From Roseibacillus sp. (GTDB lineage Bacteria; Verrucomicrobiota; Verrucomicrobiia; Verrucomicrobiales; Akkermansiaceae), in the NCBI GenBank assembly GCA_029242545.1, contig JAQWTV010000158.1, positions 1 through 42,053 on the forward strand: DNA of 42,053 bases, written 5' to 3'. This document shows positions 1 through 12,221 of the stretch, piece by piece. Position 1 is the first letter of the stretch. Every line of letters begins with the position of its first letter. A program made the position numbers and the translations under genes. The notes beneath the pieces were generated by a model. The model was not told the origin of the DNA, did no database searches, and was given only the letters and a program-made list of their open reading frames with translations.

Positions 1-1529
1 GCGGTTTGTTTTTCATCCGGCTTCAATTCAAGCACCATAGGCCTCTCCTGGCCCGTCACGTCAAAGTGATCGCACCTTGTCACAAGCTGGTAATCAAGAT
101 CCCACATGGCTGCCCAAGACTCGAATTTCTGATCGTGGCTATTGATGACACACTCACGCTCACCTTGAGTCAGCTCTTTGAAGTCAGGGAGACGATCAAA
201 AATACGACCCCCTCCGTTGTTAATTACGACCAGAACTCTCCCTTTTCCTCTATCCTGCTCAAGAAAAGCCGGCGCCGTCAGATCGTAAAGAACGGTCAGA
301 TCTCCAAAAACCCCCCAGACCTCGTCATGCCCCATGGTAGCCCCAAGCCATGCAGAAAGTTGCCCATCAATTCCGTTTGCGCCTCGGCTCGCCTGCACCT
401 CTCCCACCGGCACACCCGTCTGCGCACAAAGGTTCCACTCCCGAATCGGAAGGCTGTTTCCAAGAAAAAGGCTATTACCAGTAGCAACATGAGAGGAAAG
501 CACCCGCATCAGACCCGGTTCACTATCCGGATAACGTTCGAGCAATTCCTCCAGAATCCCCCTCCGCTTGTTTGATCTGCAGAGCAGGTCCAGGACATCA
601 CCCGCTGCCGGCGGCGAGCCCATTCCCCTGAGCACGTCATGCACCCTCCCAGTGATCACCTCTGAATCACGTGCCAGGCCAGATAAGCCCGTCCTGGTTA
701 CTGAAAGCACCTCAATCTCGGGATGAGCCTCGAGGTCTCTCCAAAAACGACCAACCGGGATATCACCAAGGCGAAGAACCTTGCCCGGAAGGCAGTCGCG
801 TAGAACACCGTCTCCATCGGTAAGCACGACCCCTCCGAGGAGCTCCCTCAATCCACTTGTTGCATCAGCTACTACCGGAGCTCTAAGGGCCTTGAGAAAA
901 TGGTATGCCTCCTCTCGTTCATCTTCCTCTAAGCCTCCTGCCATCACAACCAGGCCCCGGAAGGAGTGCTCCAGGAAACTCACAAGCGCCGTAACGGGAG
1001 GACGCGGAGTGACGGCCCGAGCTGCCTGATCCACAGGCAAAGACATAACCGGCGCCTCAGCATGCTCCTCGAGGCAAACATTAAGATGCCAGGGATACAG
1101 GCCACTCCAATCTTCGAGAGGAACTACACTTTCACCATTCAGGTCACTACAACCCTCCACGTAATCACCAAAGAGCCCCACTTGTTCGATCGCCTGCGGA
1201 GCTCCGCTTGCACGGTATCTGGAGGGCCGATCACCCGTAATGACAATAAGCGGCCGCTGCTGATAGTGAGCCTCGATTACAGCAGGCATCAGCTCGGCCA
1301 CCGCAGTACCACTGGTAGTAATAACAGCAACCGGAGACTTAGAATCACGAATACGTCCAAGCGCAAAAAAGGCGGCACTCCGCTCCTCAAAATGGCTCCA
1401 GACTTTAATTCCCTCACAACGAATCACAGCCAAAACCAAGGGAAGGTTGCGCGCCCCTGCACACACAACAAACTCCTTCACTCCTCGCCTTAGACAGGCT
1501 TCCAGCGTTTGAGCCGAAACTTCGCTCAT
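1..1529 (-). CDS. menD: MenD, 2-succinyl-5-enolpyruvyl-6-hydroxy-3-cyclohexene-1-carboxylate synthase (3' end outside window)
   Basis: ThDP-dependent enzyme that joins isochorismate and 2-oxoglutarate in menaquinone synthesis. Reading the minus strand from an ATG at 1529 gives 509 uninterrupted codons that leave the window, so the C-terminus is missing; from the usual length (about 550 residues) probably only 15-40 residues are lost. Visible hallmarks: an N-terminal VCAGARNLPLVLA segment, EERSAAFFALG containing the activating glutamate region, GNSLPIREWNL, SRGANGIDGQLSAWLGA, and the ThDP/Mg motif GDLTVLYDL followed by VVINNGGGRIFDRLP. It lies 120 bases behind the isochorismate synthase gene on the same strand, which supplies its substrate. 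The stretch between the two genes holds only a short CCCTGA/TCAGGG dyad (1613-1625). Confidence 0.95.
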   Translation of the reverse strand, partial: MSEVSAQTLEACLRRGVKEFVVCAGARNLPLVLAVIRCEGIKVWSHFEERSAAFFALGRIRDSKSPVAVITTSGTAVAELMPAVIEAHYQQRPLIVITGDRPSRYRASGAPQAIEQVGLFGDYVEGCSDLNGESVVPLEDWSGLYPWHLNVCLEEHAEAPVMSLPVDQAARAVTPRPPVTALVSFLEHSFRGLVVMAGGLEEDEREEAYHFLKALRAPVVADATSGLRELLGGVVLTDGDGVLRDCLPGKVLRLGDIPVGRFWRDLEAHPEIEVLSVTRTGLSGLARDSEVITGRVHDVLRGMGSPPAAGDVLDLLCRSNKRRGILEELLERYPDSEPGLMRVLSSHVATGNSLFLGNSLPIREWNLCAQTGVPVGEVQASRGANGIDGQLSAWLGATMGHDEVWGVFGDLTVLYDLTAPAFLEQDRGKGRVLVVINNGGGRIFDRLPDFKELTQGERECVINSHDQKFESWAAMWDLDYQLVTRCDHFDVTGQERPMVLELKPDEKQT

Positions 1530-1649
1530 CACAAGAACCCTAGATGCCCAACCGAATCTCCTGCAAGCCTCAGATTTATTCCCATCAAGATTTCAAAGCT
1601 GCCCCTCTCCCACCCTGACTCAGGGCAGATCAGCATCACATAATTTCGA

Positions 1650-2648
1650 TTAAACACCAAAAATACTGCGAACTGACTCCCGCTTCAGCCGAAGCTCGCG
1701 CCATTCATTAACGAGGCGGCTCTCCTCAATAACGCCACATCCCGAAGGCATCTCTATCTGTGGTCCTTGCCAGCGAATCATCCGGATCGCGACCAGGACC
1801 TCAAAAGACCCATTCTTCAATAGTCCAAATGGAGCACCAAACCACCCAGGGCATCCAAGGCGACGGCGCCATGAAACCAGATCACCAAGGGTCTCCGCTG
1901 TTCGAGGAAGTGGACCGAGGGCCGGAGTTGGATGCAATAAGCTTATCAGTCGGTCAATGGACTCTTTTTTCCTGAGCTCAACATCGATAGCGCTATGATA
2001 GTGGACCAGTGGCCCCAGCTCCATGATGTCCCGAGGGTGCCGAAGCGTCTTTCCAAGATCAGAAAGTTTGGCGAGCAGAGTCTGGGCCACAAATTCATGT
2101 TCCCTGATCTCTTTTTCATCTGCTCCAAAAGCCTCTCGCTCCTCAACACGAGCAGTCCCCGCAAGGGCCATGGTGCGAAGCACTCCCTCGTTGAGCTCAA
2201 AGAGAAGCTCGGGACTGAGCCCAACTACTCCCTCGTCTCCGTCAATCCAGCCATAGGGACGCAAGGGTTCATTGCGTCGGGCTAATGCTGAGACCAGACC
2301 TTTACAACTTCCTTTGCGGAGCCGCCCACTGGCAGTAGCCACCGGCACTGACTTTTCAATGGATCCGCTCCGGATCGCTTGTGATACCTCCGCAAAAACC
2401 TCGGCGAAGGGCTCCACCTCTGGTTCTTCCCATGCAATGTTAGGAAGAGCGCCTTTCAAGAAGTCCGGGACCTCCCCATCTTCCAGAATTTCAATATTGG
2501 AAGGAACAAACCAGGGTTGGGAACACGAGAGGGAAAAATCGTTTCGGTAAAAGGCGACCCCATTGTCCGGAGGAGAGGAGAGCCTTTCGAAGGGCCCGCT
2601 CCCGACCACCAAGCCGCCATCAGGATTCCTGAATACGGCCGCGTTCAT
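1650..2648 (-). CDS. menF: Isochorismate synthase (MenF/EntC family)
   Basis: Converts chorismate to isochorismate, the entry step of menaquinone synthesis. The 332-residue product is shorter than enterobacterial MenF/EntC (about 390-430) because the N-terminal part is reduced, while the chorismate-binding core is complete. Core motifs are MALAGTAR, EHEFV, LVHYHS, LHPTPALGPLPR, GWFGAPFG, a late IRM and GCGVIEESRLVNEWRE, all expected of the isochorismate/anthranilate/salicylate synthase fold. An anthranilate synthase is less likely because menD follows directly. The gene starts 23 bases after the tpiA stop, so glycolytic and menaquinone genes are probably co-transcribed. No signal peptide; cytoplasmic. 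Confidence 0.9.
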   Translation of the reverse strand: MNAAVFRNPDGGLVVGSGPFERLSSPPDNGVAFYRNDFSLSCSQPWFVPSNIEILEDGEVPDFLKGALPNIAWEEPEVEPFAEVFAEVSQAIRSGSIEKSVPVATASGRLRKGSCKGLVSALARRNEPLRPYGWIDGDEGVVGLSPELLFELNEGVLRTMALAGTARVEEREAFGADEKEIREHEFVAQTLLAKLSDLGKTLRHPRDIMELGPLVHYHSAIDVELRKKESIDRLISLLHPTPALGPLPRTAETLGDLVSWRRRLGCPGWFGAPFGLLKNGSFEVLVAIRMIRWQGPQIEMPSGCGVIEESRLVNEWRELRLKRESVRSIFGV

Positions 2649-2671
2649 CAGGCGGTGAGCAACGGCGACAC

Positions 2672-3436
2672 CTAGGCCACCGCATTAGCGATCAGATCAC
2701 GGAAGGTTTCTGCCTCCAAACTCGCACCCCCGACCAGAGCACCATCAATATCCTCCCTCGCCATTAGATCTGCAGAATTCGAAGGCTTCACACTGCCTCC
2801 GTATTGAATACGGGTGGCGGCTGCGATCTCCTGCCCAAACTGATCTCCAACGAGAGTCCTCACAAAGGCATGGGCTTCCTGAGCCTGCTCCGGGGTGGCG
2901 GTCACTCCAGTCCCAATGGCCCACACAGGCTCGTAAGCAAGCACGACCGTTGACATGTCCTCATCAGAAAGGTCCGCGAGACCTCCACTCACCTGACGAC
3001 GCAGGACCTCCTGGAGTTTACCCCCTTCACGTTCCTCCAGGGTTTCTCCAATGCAAAAAATAGGGTGAAGCCCCGCAGCGAGACACTTTCTCACCTTGGC
3101 GTTTATTAATTGGTCCCCTTCACCATAAATCGAGCGGCGCTCACTATGCCCTAGAATGACGTGCTGAACACCAGCTTCATTGAGCATCGTGGTAGACACC
3201 TCTCCAGTGAAAGCTCCCTCGTCCTGTTCGGAGGCATTCTGTGCAGACAGAGCAACCGGGGAGTCAGCCAGCAATGCTGACGCAGACGGAATCGAGATAA
3301 AAGGAGGAGCAATGACAATATCACATTCTCCAGCCAATGCCTGAGCACTCGGAAGAAACGCCTCGATGAAACCTGCTGTCTCGGCAGGCCCTTTGTTCAT
3401 TTTCCAGTTTGCCGCAATAATCAGTTTACGTGCCAT
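2672..3436 (-). CDS. tpiA: Triosephosphate isomerase
   Basis: Interconverts dihydroxyacetone phosphate and glyceraldehyde 3-phosphate. The 254-residue TIM barrel has the expected length and all catalytic landmarks: Asn10 and Lys12 in AANWKMN, the electrophile His97 in GHSERR, and the catalytic Glu169 at the start of the mobile loop in AYEPVWAIGTG. The phosphate-gripping end is present as IQYGGSVKPSN and GALVGGASL. It begins 12 bases after the pgk stop and is followed by menF after 23 bases, so it sits in the middle of a gap-pgk-tpiA-menF-menD run. Confidence 0.98.
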   Translation of the reverse strand: MARKLIIAANWKMNKGPAETAGFIEAFLPSAQALAGECDIVIAPPFISIPSASALLADSPVALSAQNASEQDEGAFTGEVSTTMLNEAGVQHVILGHSERRSIYGEGDQLINAKVRKCLAAGLHPIFCIGETLEEREGGKLQEVLRRQVSGGLADLSDEDMSTVVLAYEPVWAIGTGVTATPEQAQEAHAFVRTLVGDQFGQEIAAATRIQYGGSVKPSNSADLMAREDIDGALVGGASLEAETFRDLIANAVA

Positions 3437-3448
3437 AATGGTAGTTGT

Positions 3449-4645
3449 TTAGAGATTGCTCAGGGCTGCTACTCCGGGGAGCTCCTTCCCCTCGAGCAAT
3501 TCGAGAGAGGCCCCTCCCCCAGTTGAGATAAACGACATTCTCTCTCCCAGATCATACTTTTTAACCGCAGTAACGGAGTCCCCTCCGCCAACAATGGTGA
3601 GAGCCTCTGACTCCGCCACAGCCTCGGCCACCTTTCTTGTCCCTTTCGCAAAAGAAGAGATTTCGAACACTCCCATAGGTCCATTCCAGACGATTGTTCC
3701 GGCAGTGGCGATCTCATCACAAAAGCGCTCTATCGTGACATCTCCGATATCAATCCCTTCCCAATCTTCCTCAATTTCACCGCCGTCCTCATATTTTTGG
3801 GTTACTTTGGTCTCCGCTCCTTCGCGAAACTCTCTTGTCACCCGGGTGTCGGAAGGAAGGAGGATTCTCACTCCCTTCGCCTTCGCCTTGGCAAGGATCT
3901 CCAAAGCCAGATCGGTCTTGTCGATTTCCAGAAGACTTTTCCCCATCCTGTGACCTTGGGCATGCAGGAAGGTGAAGGCCATTGCCCCGCCAATAATCAG
4001 GGAGTCCGCCTTTTCGAGAAGAGATGTAATTACTTCGATCTTATCACTCACCTTGGCTCCTCCAAGGATTACCACAAATGGTCTCGAGGGCGCTGCCAGC
4101 TTATCACAGAGAAACTCAAGCTCTCGCTCGATCAGAAATCCCATCGCACTTTTCTCGACATGATGAGTCACTCCTTCGGTCGATCCGTGCGCCCGATGAG
4201 CAGTCCCAAATGCATCATTGACAAAAAAGGTCGCGCCACCCGCAAGCTCTCTCGAGAAACCCTCGTCGTTCCCCTTTTCTCCGTCATGGAAACGGGTGTT
4301 CTCGAGGAGAAGTATCTCCCCTGCCCCCAATTCCTTTCGCTGCTCAAGTGCTTCTTCTCCAACGCAATCCTCAGCAAATTCGATCTCTTCTCCGAGCAAC
4401 TCACCAAGCCTCGAGGCTACCGGCCTGAGTGAATAGAGGGAATCTCGCTCCCCCTTGGGTCTTCCAAGATGAGAGCATAGGACCAGCCGGGCTCCTCCAT
4501 CAATAAGATGCCTTATTGATGGAATAGCCCCTTCTATACGAGTGTCATCCGTGATTCTTCCCTCTTCCAGGGGGACATTGAAATCCACCCTCATGAGGAC
4601 CTCCTGGCCCTCAACTGCGAGGTCTCGGATACTGATCTTGGCCAT
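3449..4645 (-). CDS. pgk: Phosphoglycerate kinase
   Basis: Transfers phosphate from 1,3-bisphosphoglycerate to ADP. The 398-residue length is standard. Motifs run in order: MRVDFNVPLEEGRITDDTRI at the N-terminus, CSHLGRPKG, NDAFGTAHRAH, GGAKVSDKI at the hinge, WNGPMGVFE, and the nucleotide-binding GGGDSVTAV near the C-terminus, followed by ISTGGGASLELLEG. It starts 45 bases downstream of the glyceraldehyde-3-phosphate dehydrogenase stop and ends 12 bases before tpiA, the common gap-pgk-tpiA order. Confidence 0.98.
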   Translation of the reverse strand: MAKISIRDLAVEGQEVLMRVDFNVPLEEGRITDDTRIEGAIPSIRHLIDGGARLVLCSHLGRPKGERDSLYSLRPVASRLGELLGEEIEFAEDCVGEEALEQRKELGAGEILLLENTRFHDGEKGNDEGFSRELAGGATFFVNDAFGTAHRAHGSTEGVTHHVEKSAMGFLIERELEFLCDKLAAPSRPFVVILGGAKVSDKIEVITSLLEKADSLIIGGAMAFTFLHAQGHRMGKSLLEIDKTDLALEILAKAKAKGVRILLPSDTRVTREFREGAETKVTQKYEDGGEIEEDWEGIDIGDVTIERFCDEIATAGTIVWNGPMGVFEISSFAKGTRKVAEAVAESEALTIVGGGDSVTAVKKYDLGERMSFISTGGGASLELLEGKELPGVAALSNL

Positions 4646-4690
4646 GCGCTGATTTGGGTAGCGACTGGGGGGCTCAAAAAAATGAGTGCT

Positions 4691-5698
4691 TTATCCTCCC
4701 AGAAGAGCCATCGCATCGGCGGCCCGGCAAGAGTAGCCCCACTCATTGTCATACCAGGAACATACTTTGACCATGTTACCTTCAAGAACTGTGGTAAGAC
4801 CTGAGTCAAAAATGGAACTATGAGGATTCCCTACCACATCTGCTAGAACTAACGGCTCTTCGCTATACTCAAGCACGCCGGCCATTGGCCCTTCGGTAGC
4901 GGCAGCCTGAAAGGCTGAATTCACTTCCTCCGCAGTAACTGATACGCCGTCCTTCAGCTCCGCAACAAAATCTGTGAGAGATCCAGTTGGAGTAGGAACA
5001 CGGAATGCTCCTCCATTGAGTTTTCCTTGGAGTTCAGGAATAACGAGCCCGATGGCTCTCGCGGCTCCAGTAGAAGAAGGCACGATACTCACCGCCGCAG
5101 AACGAGCTCTACGAAGATCTCCATGCGGAGAATCGAGGAGATTCTGATCTCCCGTGTAACTGTGGATAGTACTCATAAAACCCCTCTCGATTCCCCATTT
5201 GTCATTCAAAACTTTAACCATGGGTGCAAGGCAGTTGGTTGTACAGGAGGCATTTGAAACAATATGATGCTCATCGGCGTTGTAGAGATCATCATTGATT
5301 CCCAGACACATGGTGAGATCCGGATCCTTGGCCGGAGCCGAAATCAGAACCTTTTTTGCACCGGCCTCAAGGTGTTTACCTGACCCAGCCCGATCTACGA
5401 AGAATCCCGTTGACTCAAGGACCACATCAACTTCGTTGTCTCCCCATGGCAGTGCTGCAGGATCGCGCTCCGCCGAAGCCTTGATCCGGTGCCCATTGAT
5501 AGTGAACGATTCATCATCGTAACTCACCTCCGCATCGAAAATGCCCTGGCTCGAGTCATATTTGAATAGATGTGCGAGAGTCTTGTTATCGGTGAGGTCA
5601 TTGACCGCCACGACCTTATCCAGTTCTCCTTTCTCCGCCAATCGGCGAAGTACCATTCGACCGATTCGGCCAAATCCATTAATTGCATATTTAGACAT
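4691..5698 (-). CDS. gap: Glyceraldehyde-3-phosphate dehydrogenase, type I
   Basis: NAD-linked oxidative phosphorylation of glyceraldehyde 3-phosphate. From the ATG at 5698 the product is 335 residues and opens directly with the Rossmann motif YAINGFGRIGR. The frame stays open 13 codons further up, but that extension lies beyond the normal family start and would overlap the upstream dyad. Catalytic Cys152 is in SNASCTTNC and His179 in STIHSYTGDQ; Asp34 in VNDLTD suggests NAD preference. The substrate-binding SSTGAARAIG and the C-terminal WYDNEWGYS are also present. It heads the glycolysis/menaquinone gene run. No Shine-Dalgarno sequence is visible before the start. Confidence 0.97.
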   Translation of the reverse strand: MSKYAINGFGRIGRMVLRRLAEKGELDKVVAVNDLTDNKTLAHLFKYDSSQGIFDAEVSYDDESFTINGHRIKASAERDPAALPWGDNEVDVVLESTGFFVDRAGSGKHLEAGAKKVLISAPAKDPDLTMCLGINDDLYNADEHHIVSNASCTTNCLAPMVKVLNDKWGIERGFMSTIHSYTGDQNLLDSPHGDLRRARSAAVSIVPSSTGAARAIGLVIPELQGKLNGGAFRVPTPTGSLTDFVAELKDGVSVTAEEVNSAFQAAATEGPMAGVLEYSEEPLVLADVVGNPHSSIFDSGLTTVLEGNMVKVCSWYDNEWGYSCRAADAMALLGG

Positions 5699-5713
5699 AG
5701 CAGTGGTGGTGTT

Positions 5714-5732
5714 GCGCCCTGAATTAGGGCGC
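5714..5732. promoter_or_regulatory. Dyad (7-bp arms) just upstream of gap, possible operator or leader hairpin
   Basis: The sequence gcgccctgaattagggcgc has perfect 7-base arms around a 5-base centre and lies 16 bases before the gap start codon. There is no T-run on either strand, so it is not a typical terminator. Its position over the predicted transcription start suits an operator; if transcription starts further upstream it would form a leader hairpin next to the start codon. Confidence 0.5.
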
Positions 5733-5735
5733 GGC

Positions 5736-5764
5736 AATTAACCAAGCACTACCCGGGCCGTCAA
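5736..5764 (-). promoter_or_regulatory. Candidate sigma-70-like promoter for the gap operon
   Basis: On the minus strand a TTGACG box (5759-5764) is followed after 17 bases by TTAATT (5736-5741). The -35 box matches the consensus well, the -10 box only in three of six positions. The predicted start near 5729 falls inside the dyad described next. This is a sequence resemblance only. Confidence 0.3.
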
Positions 5765-5874
5765 TACTGGCCGCTCGATATTTACACTAAACCGGTCTTA
5801 CCCGGCTCGATGCACCGGTCTTTTCGGGTTTCCAAGGGAACCAAAAGCAGATTCGCCCCCTGATAAGGCCGGAA

Positions 5875-6681
5875 TCAACGCGCCCTCTTAACCGCAGGAG
5901 TTCGCGCGGTCTCTCTCAGGACTACTGCTCCAACAGGGCGACTAGGCGCCTCTCCATCGTTCGTATAAAGCACAACGTGGGTCCGGTGCTCGGGCCTTTG
6001 ATTAATCTGCTGGGAGAGAACTTTCACCCAGCGCCCGTTTTTATCCTTCACGGAAAGCTCAATTGGCACCTTGTCAAACACTCCGGACTTACCTGCCCGA
6101 ATAAGTGTTTGTCCGGGCTTCAACAATCCTTTTTCAGAACCAAACTGCAAACCCAGTGCAAACTTGGAAACGTTCACAATGCGTACCCGACCCGCAGGGA
6201 AACCACTTGATCCTAAATCGTCCCTAAGAAAGAGCCCTTTACAGCCATCCGTCCATTTCCCCTTGGCAGGATCACGCCAGAGAATTGCGAGGCCGGCCGA
6301 TACGTTGGGAAACTTAAGTGTAGACCATGCCTTGGGGGCAAGGCCGCCATCCCCAACAGCTCGCAGGGAAACAGCACCGGGCGTCACAGCCATCACACTC
6401 GAAATTTGATTCAGCTTCACCGCAACGGCCTCTCCAAGCTCAACTCCCTCGTCATTAGAGAGCTGCAACCGGCCCGGAGGAAGAGATCCCTGTGGAGGAG
6501 TGATCTGTACGCGGCGTCCTCCCTGAATTACCTCTCGCCACGGAGGCTCTTGACCAACAGCGAGAATACGGAGAGCCCTATCCCGCTTTTTCTCATCCTG
6601 AGCAAACAAATCCTGTCCGCATGAAAATAATACGAACATTGCCGCAGCGAGCATGAAAGGAACAGAGCGATTAGTTTTCAT
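5875..6681 (-). CDS. Exported protein of unknown function
   Basis: I do not recognise a family. The 268-residue product starts with MKTNRSVPFMLAAAMFVLFS followed by CGQDLFAQD, which reads as a Sec signal peptide, with cleavage after FAQ or, less typically, lipidation at the cysteine. The mature part is mostly beta-prone, with repeated short glycine/proline turns and phrases such as PPWREVIQGGRRVQITPP, and a basic C-terminus. No catalytic motif is apparent. It stands alone between gyrA and the gap operon, with about 140-160 bases on either side. Probably periplasmic or surface-associated; function unknown. Confidence 0.75.
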   Translation of the reverse strand: MKTNRSVPFMLAAAMFVLFSCGQDLFAQDEKKRDRALRILAVGQEPPWREVIQGGRRVQITPPQGSLPPGRLQLSNDEGVELGEAVAVKLNQISSVMAVTPGAVSLRAVGDGGLAPKAWSTLKFPNVSAGLAILWRDPAKGKWTDGCKGLFLRDDLGSSGFPAGRVRIVNVSKFALGLQFGSEKGLLKPGQTLIRAGKSGVFDKVPIELSVKDKNGRWVKVLSQQINQRPEHRTHVVLYTNDGEAPSRPVGAVVLRETARTPAVKRAR

Positions 6682-6839
6682 CTGAATGTGCTAGCTGATT
6701 GAAACATCCCGGAAAGCCGATGGCAATATACCATCTAGGTTACCGGACTCCTCTGGATCGAGCCTCTTTTCGCATCTGCAACACCATGAGCGCAGGCTTA
6801 CAACCTGTTTACGCCTTAAAAAATCCCCTCCGGATCACG

Positions 6840-9434
6840 CTACTCGGAGTCATCCTCGGAGGCCTCATTATCCTGTCCACCATCCTCTTCAGGCTCTTCC
6901 CCGGAAAGAACCTTGGCAATGTCCTGCAAGCGTTCCGCTCCTCGAAGGGTCACCAACTTAACGCCCTGAGCGTTTCTACCGGTCTCACGAATCTCCGCGC
7001 AGCGGATTCGGATACTTTGGCCCCCCGTGGTCATCAGCATTAACTCGTCATCCTCTTCCACAGCCACTGCACCCACAACAGCACCCGTTTTTTCCGTCAC
7101 TTTCATGGTGATAATCCCCTTCCCTCCACGACTCTGGCTCCGGTATTCAGCGAAGGAAGTCCGCTTTCCTATGCCATTCTCTGAGGCAACGAGGAGAGTG
7201 CTTTGATCACTGACCAGAGCAAGGCCTACCAGAACATCATCACCCACGGGCTTGATCCCAGCCACGCCGGCCGCATTCCGACCCATCGGACGGGCCTGCT
7301 CCTCAACGAAGCGCAAGCTTAGCCCATTACGAGTTACGAGAACGATTTCATTACTGCCGCTGGTAAGCCGGACATCGATGAGCTCATTCTTCTCATCGAG
7401 CTTGATCGCGATAATCCCATCCTTCCGGAAATTCCTGAAATCATGGAGTCCGGTTTTCTTCACTTTCCCGTTACGAGTCGCAAAGAGGACAAATCCTGCA
7501 TCTTCCCGGAAGGTAATATCATTCCCCTCCTCATCGAGACGTCGCTCAAGACGTAACATCGCGGCAATCGATTCGTCCGGCTGAAGGTTTAGCACGTTCT
7601 TTATGCTCCTACCCTTTGAAGACCTTGAACCCTCCGGAAGCTCATAAACTCTCTCCACGTAGACTCTACCTGTATTCGTGAAAAACATCAGATAATCGTG
7701 TGCCTGAGCACTGAAAAGGTGCTCTACAAAATCGTCATCATCGTCGTTCGACCCCCGGGTTGCCATACCACGAACCCCCTTTCCTCCACGGCCCTGCAGG
7801 CGGTATTCACCCGCAGCAGTTCGTTTCACGTATCCGCGATGGCTCAACGTGCAAATCATCCCCTCATTGGCGATCAGATCCTCAATCGCGATTTCTCCCT
7901 CGTCGGGAAGAATTTCGCAATTTCTTGGGTTGCCATACTTTTCCTTAACGAGGCGAAGCTCATCCTTGATGATTCCAAGAACCCGAGCCTCCTTCGCAAG
8001 GATGTCCATGAGATCCTTGATTTCCTCGATAATCTGGTCGTAGTCATTCTTAATCTTCTCCCGCTCCAACGCCACCAGCTGATAAAGACGCAATTCCAGA
8101 ATGGAATTCACCTGTCGGTCAGTGAACACATAGTTTTCACCAATCAGGCTAGGCTGTTCCCGAATCAACACCCCCAGTCCTTCTGCCGCCTCTCGGGTAA
8201 AGGTGTAGCTCTTCACCTTTGCCCTCGCCTCTTCGCGACTCTTGGATTCCCGAATCATCTTGATGAAATCGTCCAATCGCCCAAGTGAGAGCAACAATGC
8301 CTCCAGCGTTTCAGCCCGGTCCTCCGCCTTCTCCAGAAGGTGCCGCGTCCGGCGCACCACAACCTCTCGCCTATGCTCGATATAGCAGTCGAGGGCCTCC
8401 TTGAGGGAGAGTAACTTCGGACGCCTTTCGTGGATCGCTAACATGTTCACACTAAACGATGTCTCCATCGCAGTGAGCTTGTAGATCTGGTTCACCAAGA
8501 CCTGAGGGCGAGCATCCCTTTTCAGAGTGATCTCGACGCGGGTATTTTCATCAGTGAGATCTCGCATCCCGGAGATGCCAGTTAGAATCTTCTGATTTAC
8601 CAGTTCCGCGATTCTCTGCTGAAGCGTGGCACGGTTCACTCCATAGGGAACCTCCGTGATGGTAATGATTGAGATCCCATTATCCTTTTCATCCACCTCC
8701 ATCTTTCCGCGCATTTTTACCGATCCACGACCGGTCGCGAAGTAGCTCTCGATTCCCTTTACGCCTCGAATTTCGCAGGCTACTGGAAAATCGGGGCCTT
8801 TTACGAACTGCATCAACTCCGGCAAGGTAATCTCCGGGTTATCGATCTGGGCACAAAGAGCATCCACGATCTCTCCCAGATTATGAGGAGGGATGTTTGT
8901 CGCCATTCCCACCGCAATTCCAGTCCCTCCGTTGACAAGTAGGTTGGGGAAGGCTGCAGGGAATACCGTGGGCTCGGTAGTCGTCTCGTCGTAATTAGGG
9001 ACAAAATCAACAGTTCTCTTATCGAGATCTGCCATCATCGCCATTCCAAGGTGAGTCAGGCGGGCCTCGGTATACCGCATTGCCGCGGGCGGATCAGCCT
9101 CGGGGGAGCCAAAGTTTCCCTGGCCATCGACAAGAATTTCCCGCATCGACCAGTCTTGCGCCATATTGACGAGGGTCGGATAAATCACTGCTTCACCATG
9201 GGGGTGATAGTTTCCAGAAGTGTCCCCACAAATCTTGGCACATTTCCGGTGAGCCTTGCCAGGAGACAGGCCCAGGTCGTTCATCGCATAGAGGATTCGG
9301 CGCTGGGAGGGCTTGAGCCCGTCCCGAACGTCAGGTAACGCCCGGGAAACAATCACCGACATCGAGTAGTCCAGAAAGGACTTGGAGAGCTCGTCGGCAA
9401 CGCTGATTGGTTTGATCTCGTCTTCGGAGGACAT
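6840..9434 (-). CDS. gyrA: DNA gyrase subunit A
   Basis: Breakage-reunion subunit of gyrase, 864 residues, as expected. The N-terminal half carries the winged helix and the catalytic Tyr121 in [10 protein letters not shown], then the coiled-coil arm. The C-terminal half holds the DNA-wrapping beta-pinwheel with a GyrA box ([10 protein letters not shown], near residue 555), which marks it as gyrase rather than topoisomerase IV. The acidic tail ([19 protein letters not shown]) is typical. It starts 27 bases after the gyrB stop. Unusual point: in the quinolone-contact helix the residues matching E. coli Ser83 and Asp87 are Ala82 and Pro86. Confidence 0.98.
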   Translation of the reverse strand: MSSEDEIKPISVADELSKSFLDYSMSVIVSRALPDVRDGLKPSQRRILYAMNDLGLSPGKAHRKCAKICGDTSGNYHPHGEAVIYPTLVNMAQDWSMREILVDGQGNFGSPEADPPAAMRYTEARLTHLGMAMMADLDKRTVDFVPNYDETTTEPTVFPAAFPNLLVNGGTGIAVGMATNIPPHNLGEIVDALCAQIDNPEITLPELMQFVKGPDFPVACEIRGVKGIESYFATGRGSVKMRGKMEVDEKDNGISIITITEVPYGVNRATLQQRIAELVNQKILTGISGMRDLTDENTRVEITLKRDARPQVLVNQIYKLTAMETSFSVNMLAIHERRPKLLSLKEALDCYIEHRREVVVRRTRHLLEKAEDRAETLEALLLSLGRLDDFIKMIRESKSREEARAKVKSYTFTREAAEGLGVLIREQPSLIGENYVFTDRQVNSILELRLYQLVALEREKIKNDYDQIIEEIKDLMDILAKEARVLGIIKDELRLVKEKYGNPRNCEILPDEGEIAIEDLIANEGMICTLSHRGYVKRTAAGEYRLQGRGGKGVRGMATRGSNDDDDDFVEHLFSAQAHDYLMFFTNTGRVYVERVYELPEGSRSSKGRSIKNVLNLQPDESIAAMLRLERRLDEEGNDITFREDAGFVLFATRNGKVKKTGLHDFRNFRKDGIIAIKLDEKNELIDVRLTSGSNEIVLVTRNGLSLRFVEEQARPMGRNAAGVAGIKPVGDDVLVGLALVSDQSTLLVASENGIGKRTSFAEYRSQSRGGKGIITMKVTEKTGAVVGAVAVEEDDELMLMTTGGQSIRIRCAEIRETGRNAQGVKLVTLRGAERLQDIAKVLSGEEPEEDGGQDNEASEDDSE

Positions 9435-9461
9435 GGAAATTCTTAGGCCTGCTGATTTTCT

Positions 9462-12077
<2,616 letters not shown>

Positions 12078-12089
12078 TCATTCCATGAC

Positions 12090-12095
12090 ATTATT
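12090..12095 (-). promoter_or_regulatory. Candidate -10 element of the gyrB-gyrA promoter
   Basis: Minus-strand AATAAT matches TATAAT in five of six positions and would place the start near 12083, about 11 bases before the gyrB ribosome-binding site. A -35 box (TTTTAA at 17 bases) is weak. Resemblance only. Confidence 0.3.
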
Positions 12096-12221
12096 TTGAC
12101 CCGTTTTAGCCGTTAAAATCGAGGGCTGAAATGATCAAGTCGAGATCACCCTCCAGAGGACCTCTTCACGACCAGCCCCTTTCAATAAAAACAGTCGCCT
12201 CTGCTAGGAATCGGGTTCCCC

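Noticed and set aside
6-575. A 189-codon plus-strand open frame at the left edge
   Set aside because: It lies antisense to menD, which is open across the same bases with clear family motifs; the plus product has no recognisable pattern.
966-1493. A 175-codon plus-strand open frame
   Set aside because: Antisense shadow of the N-terminal half of menD.
1613-1625. CCCTGA/TCAGGG dyad between menF and menD as a terminator
   Set aside because: One-base centre cannot form a hairpin loop without breaking the arms, and no T-run follows.
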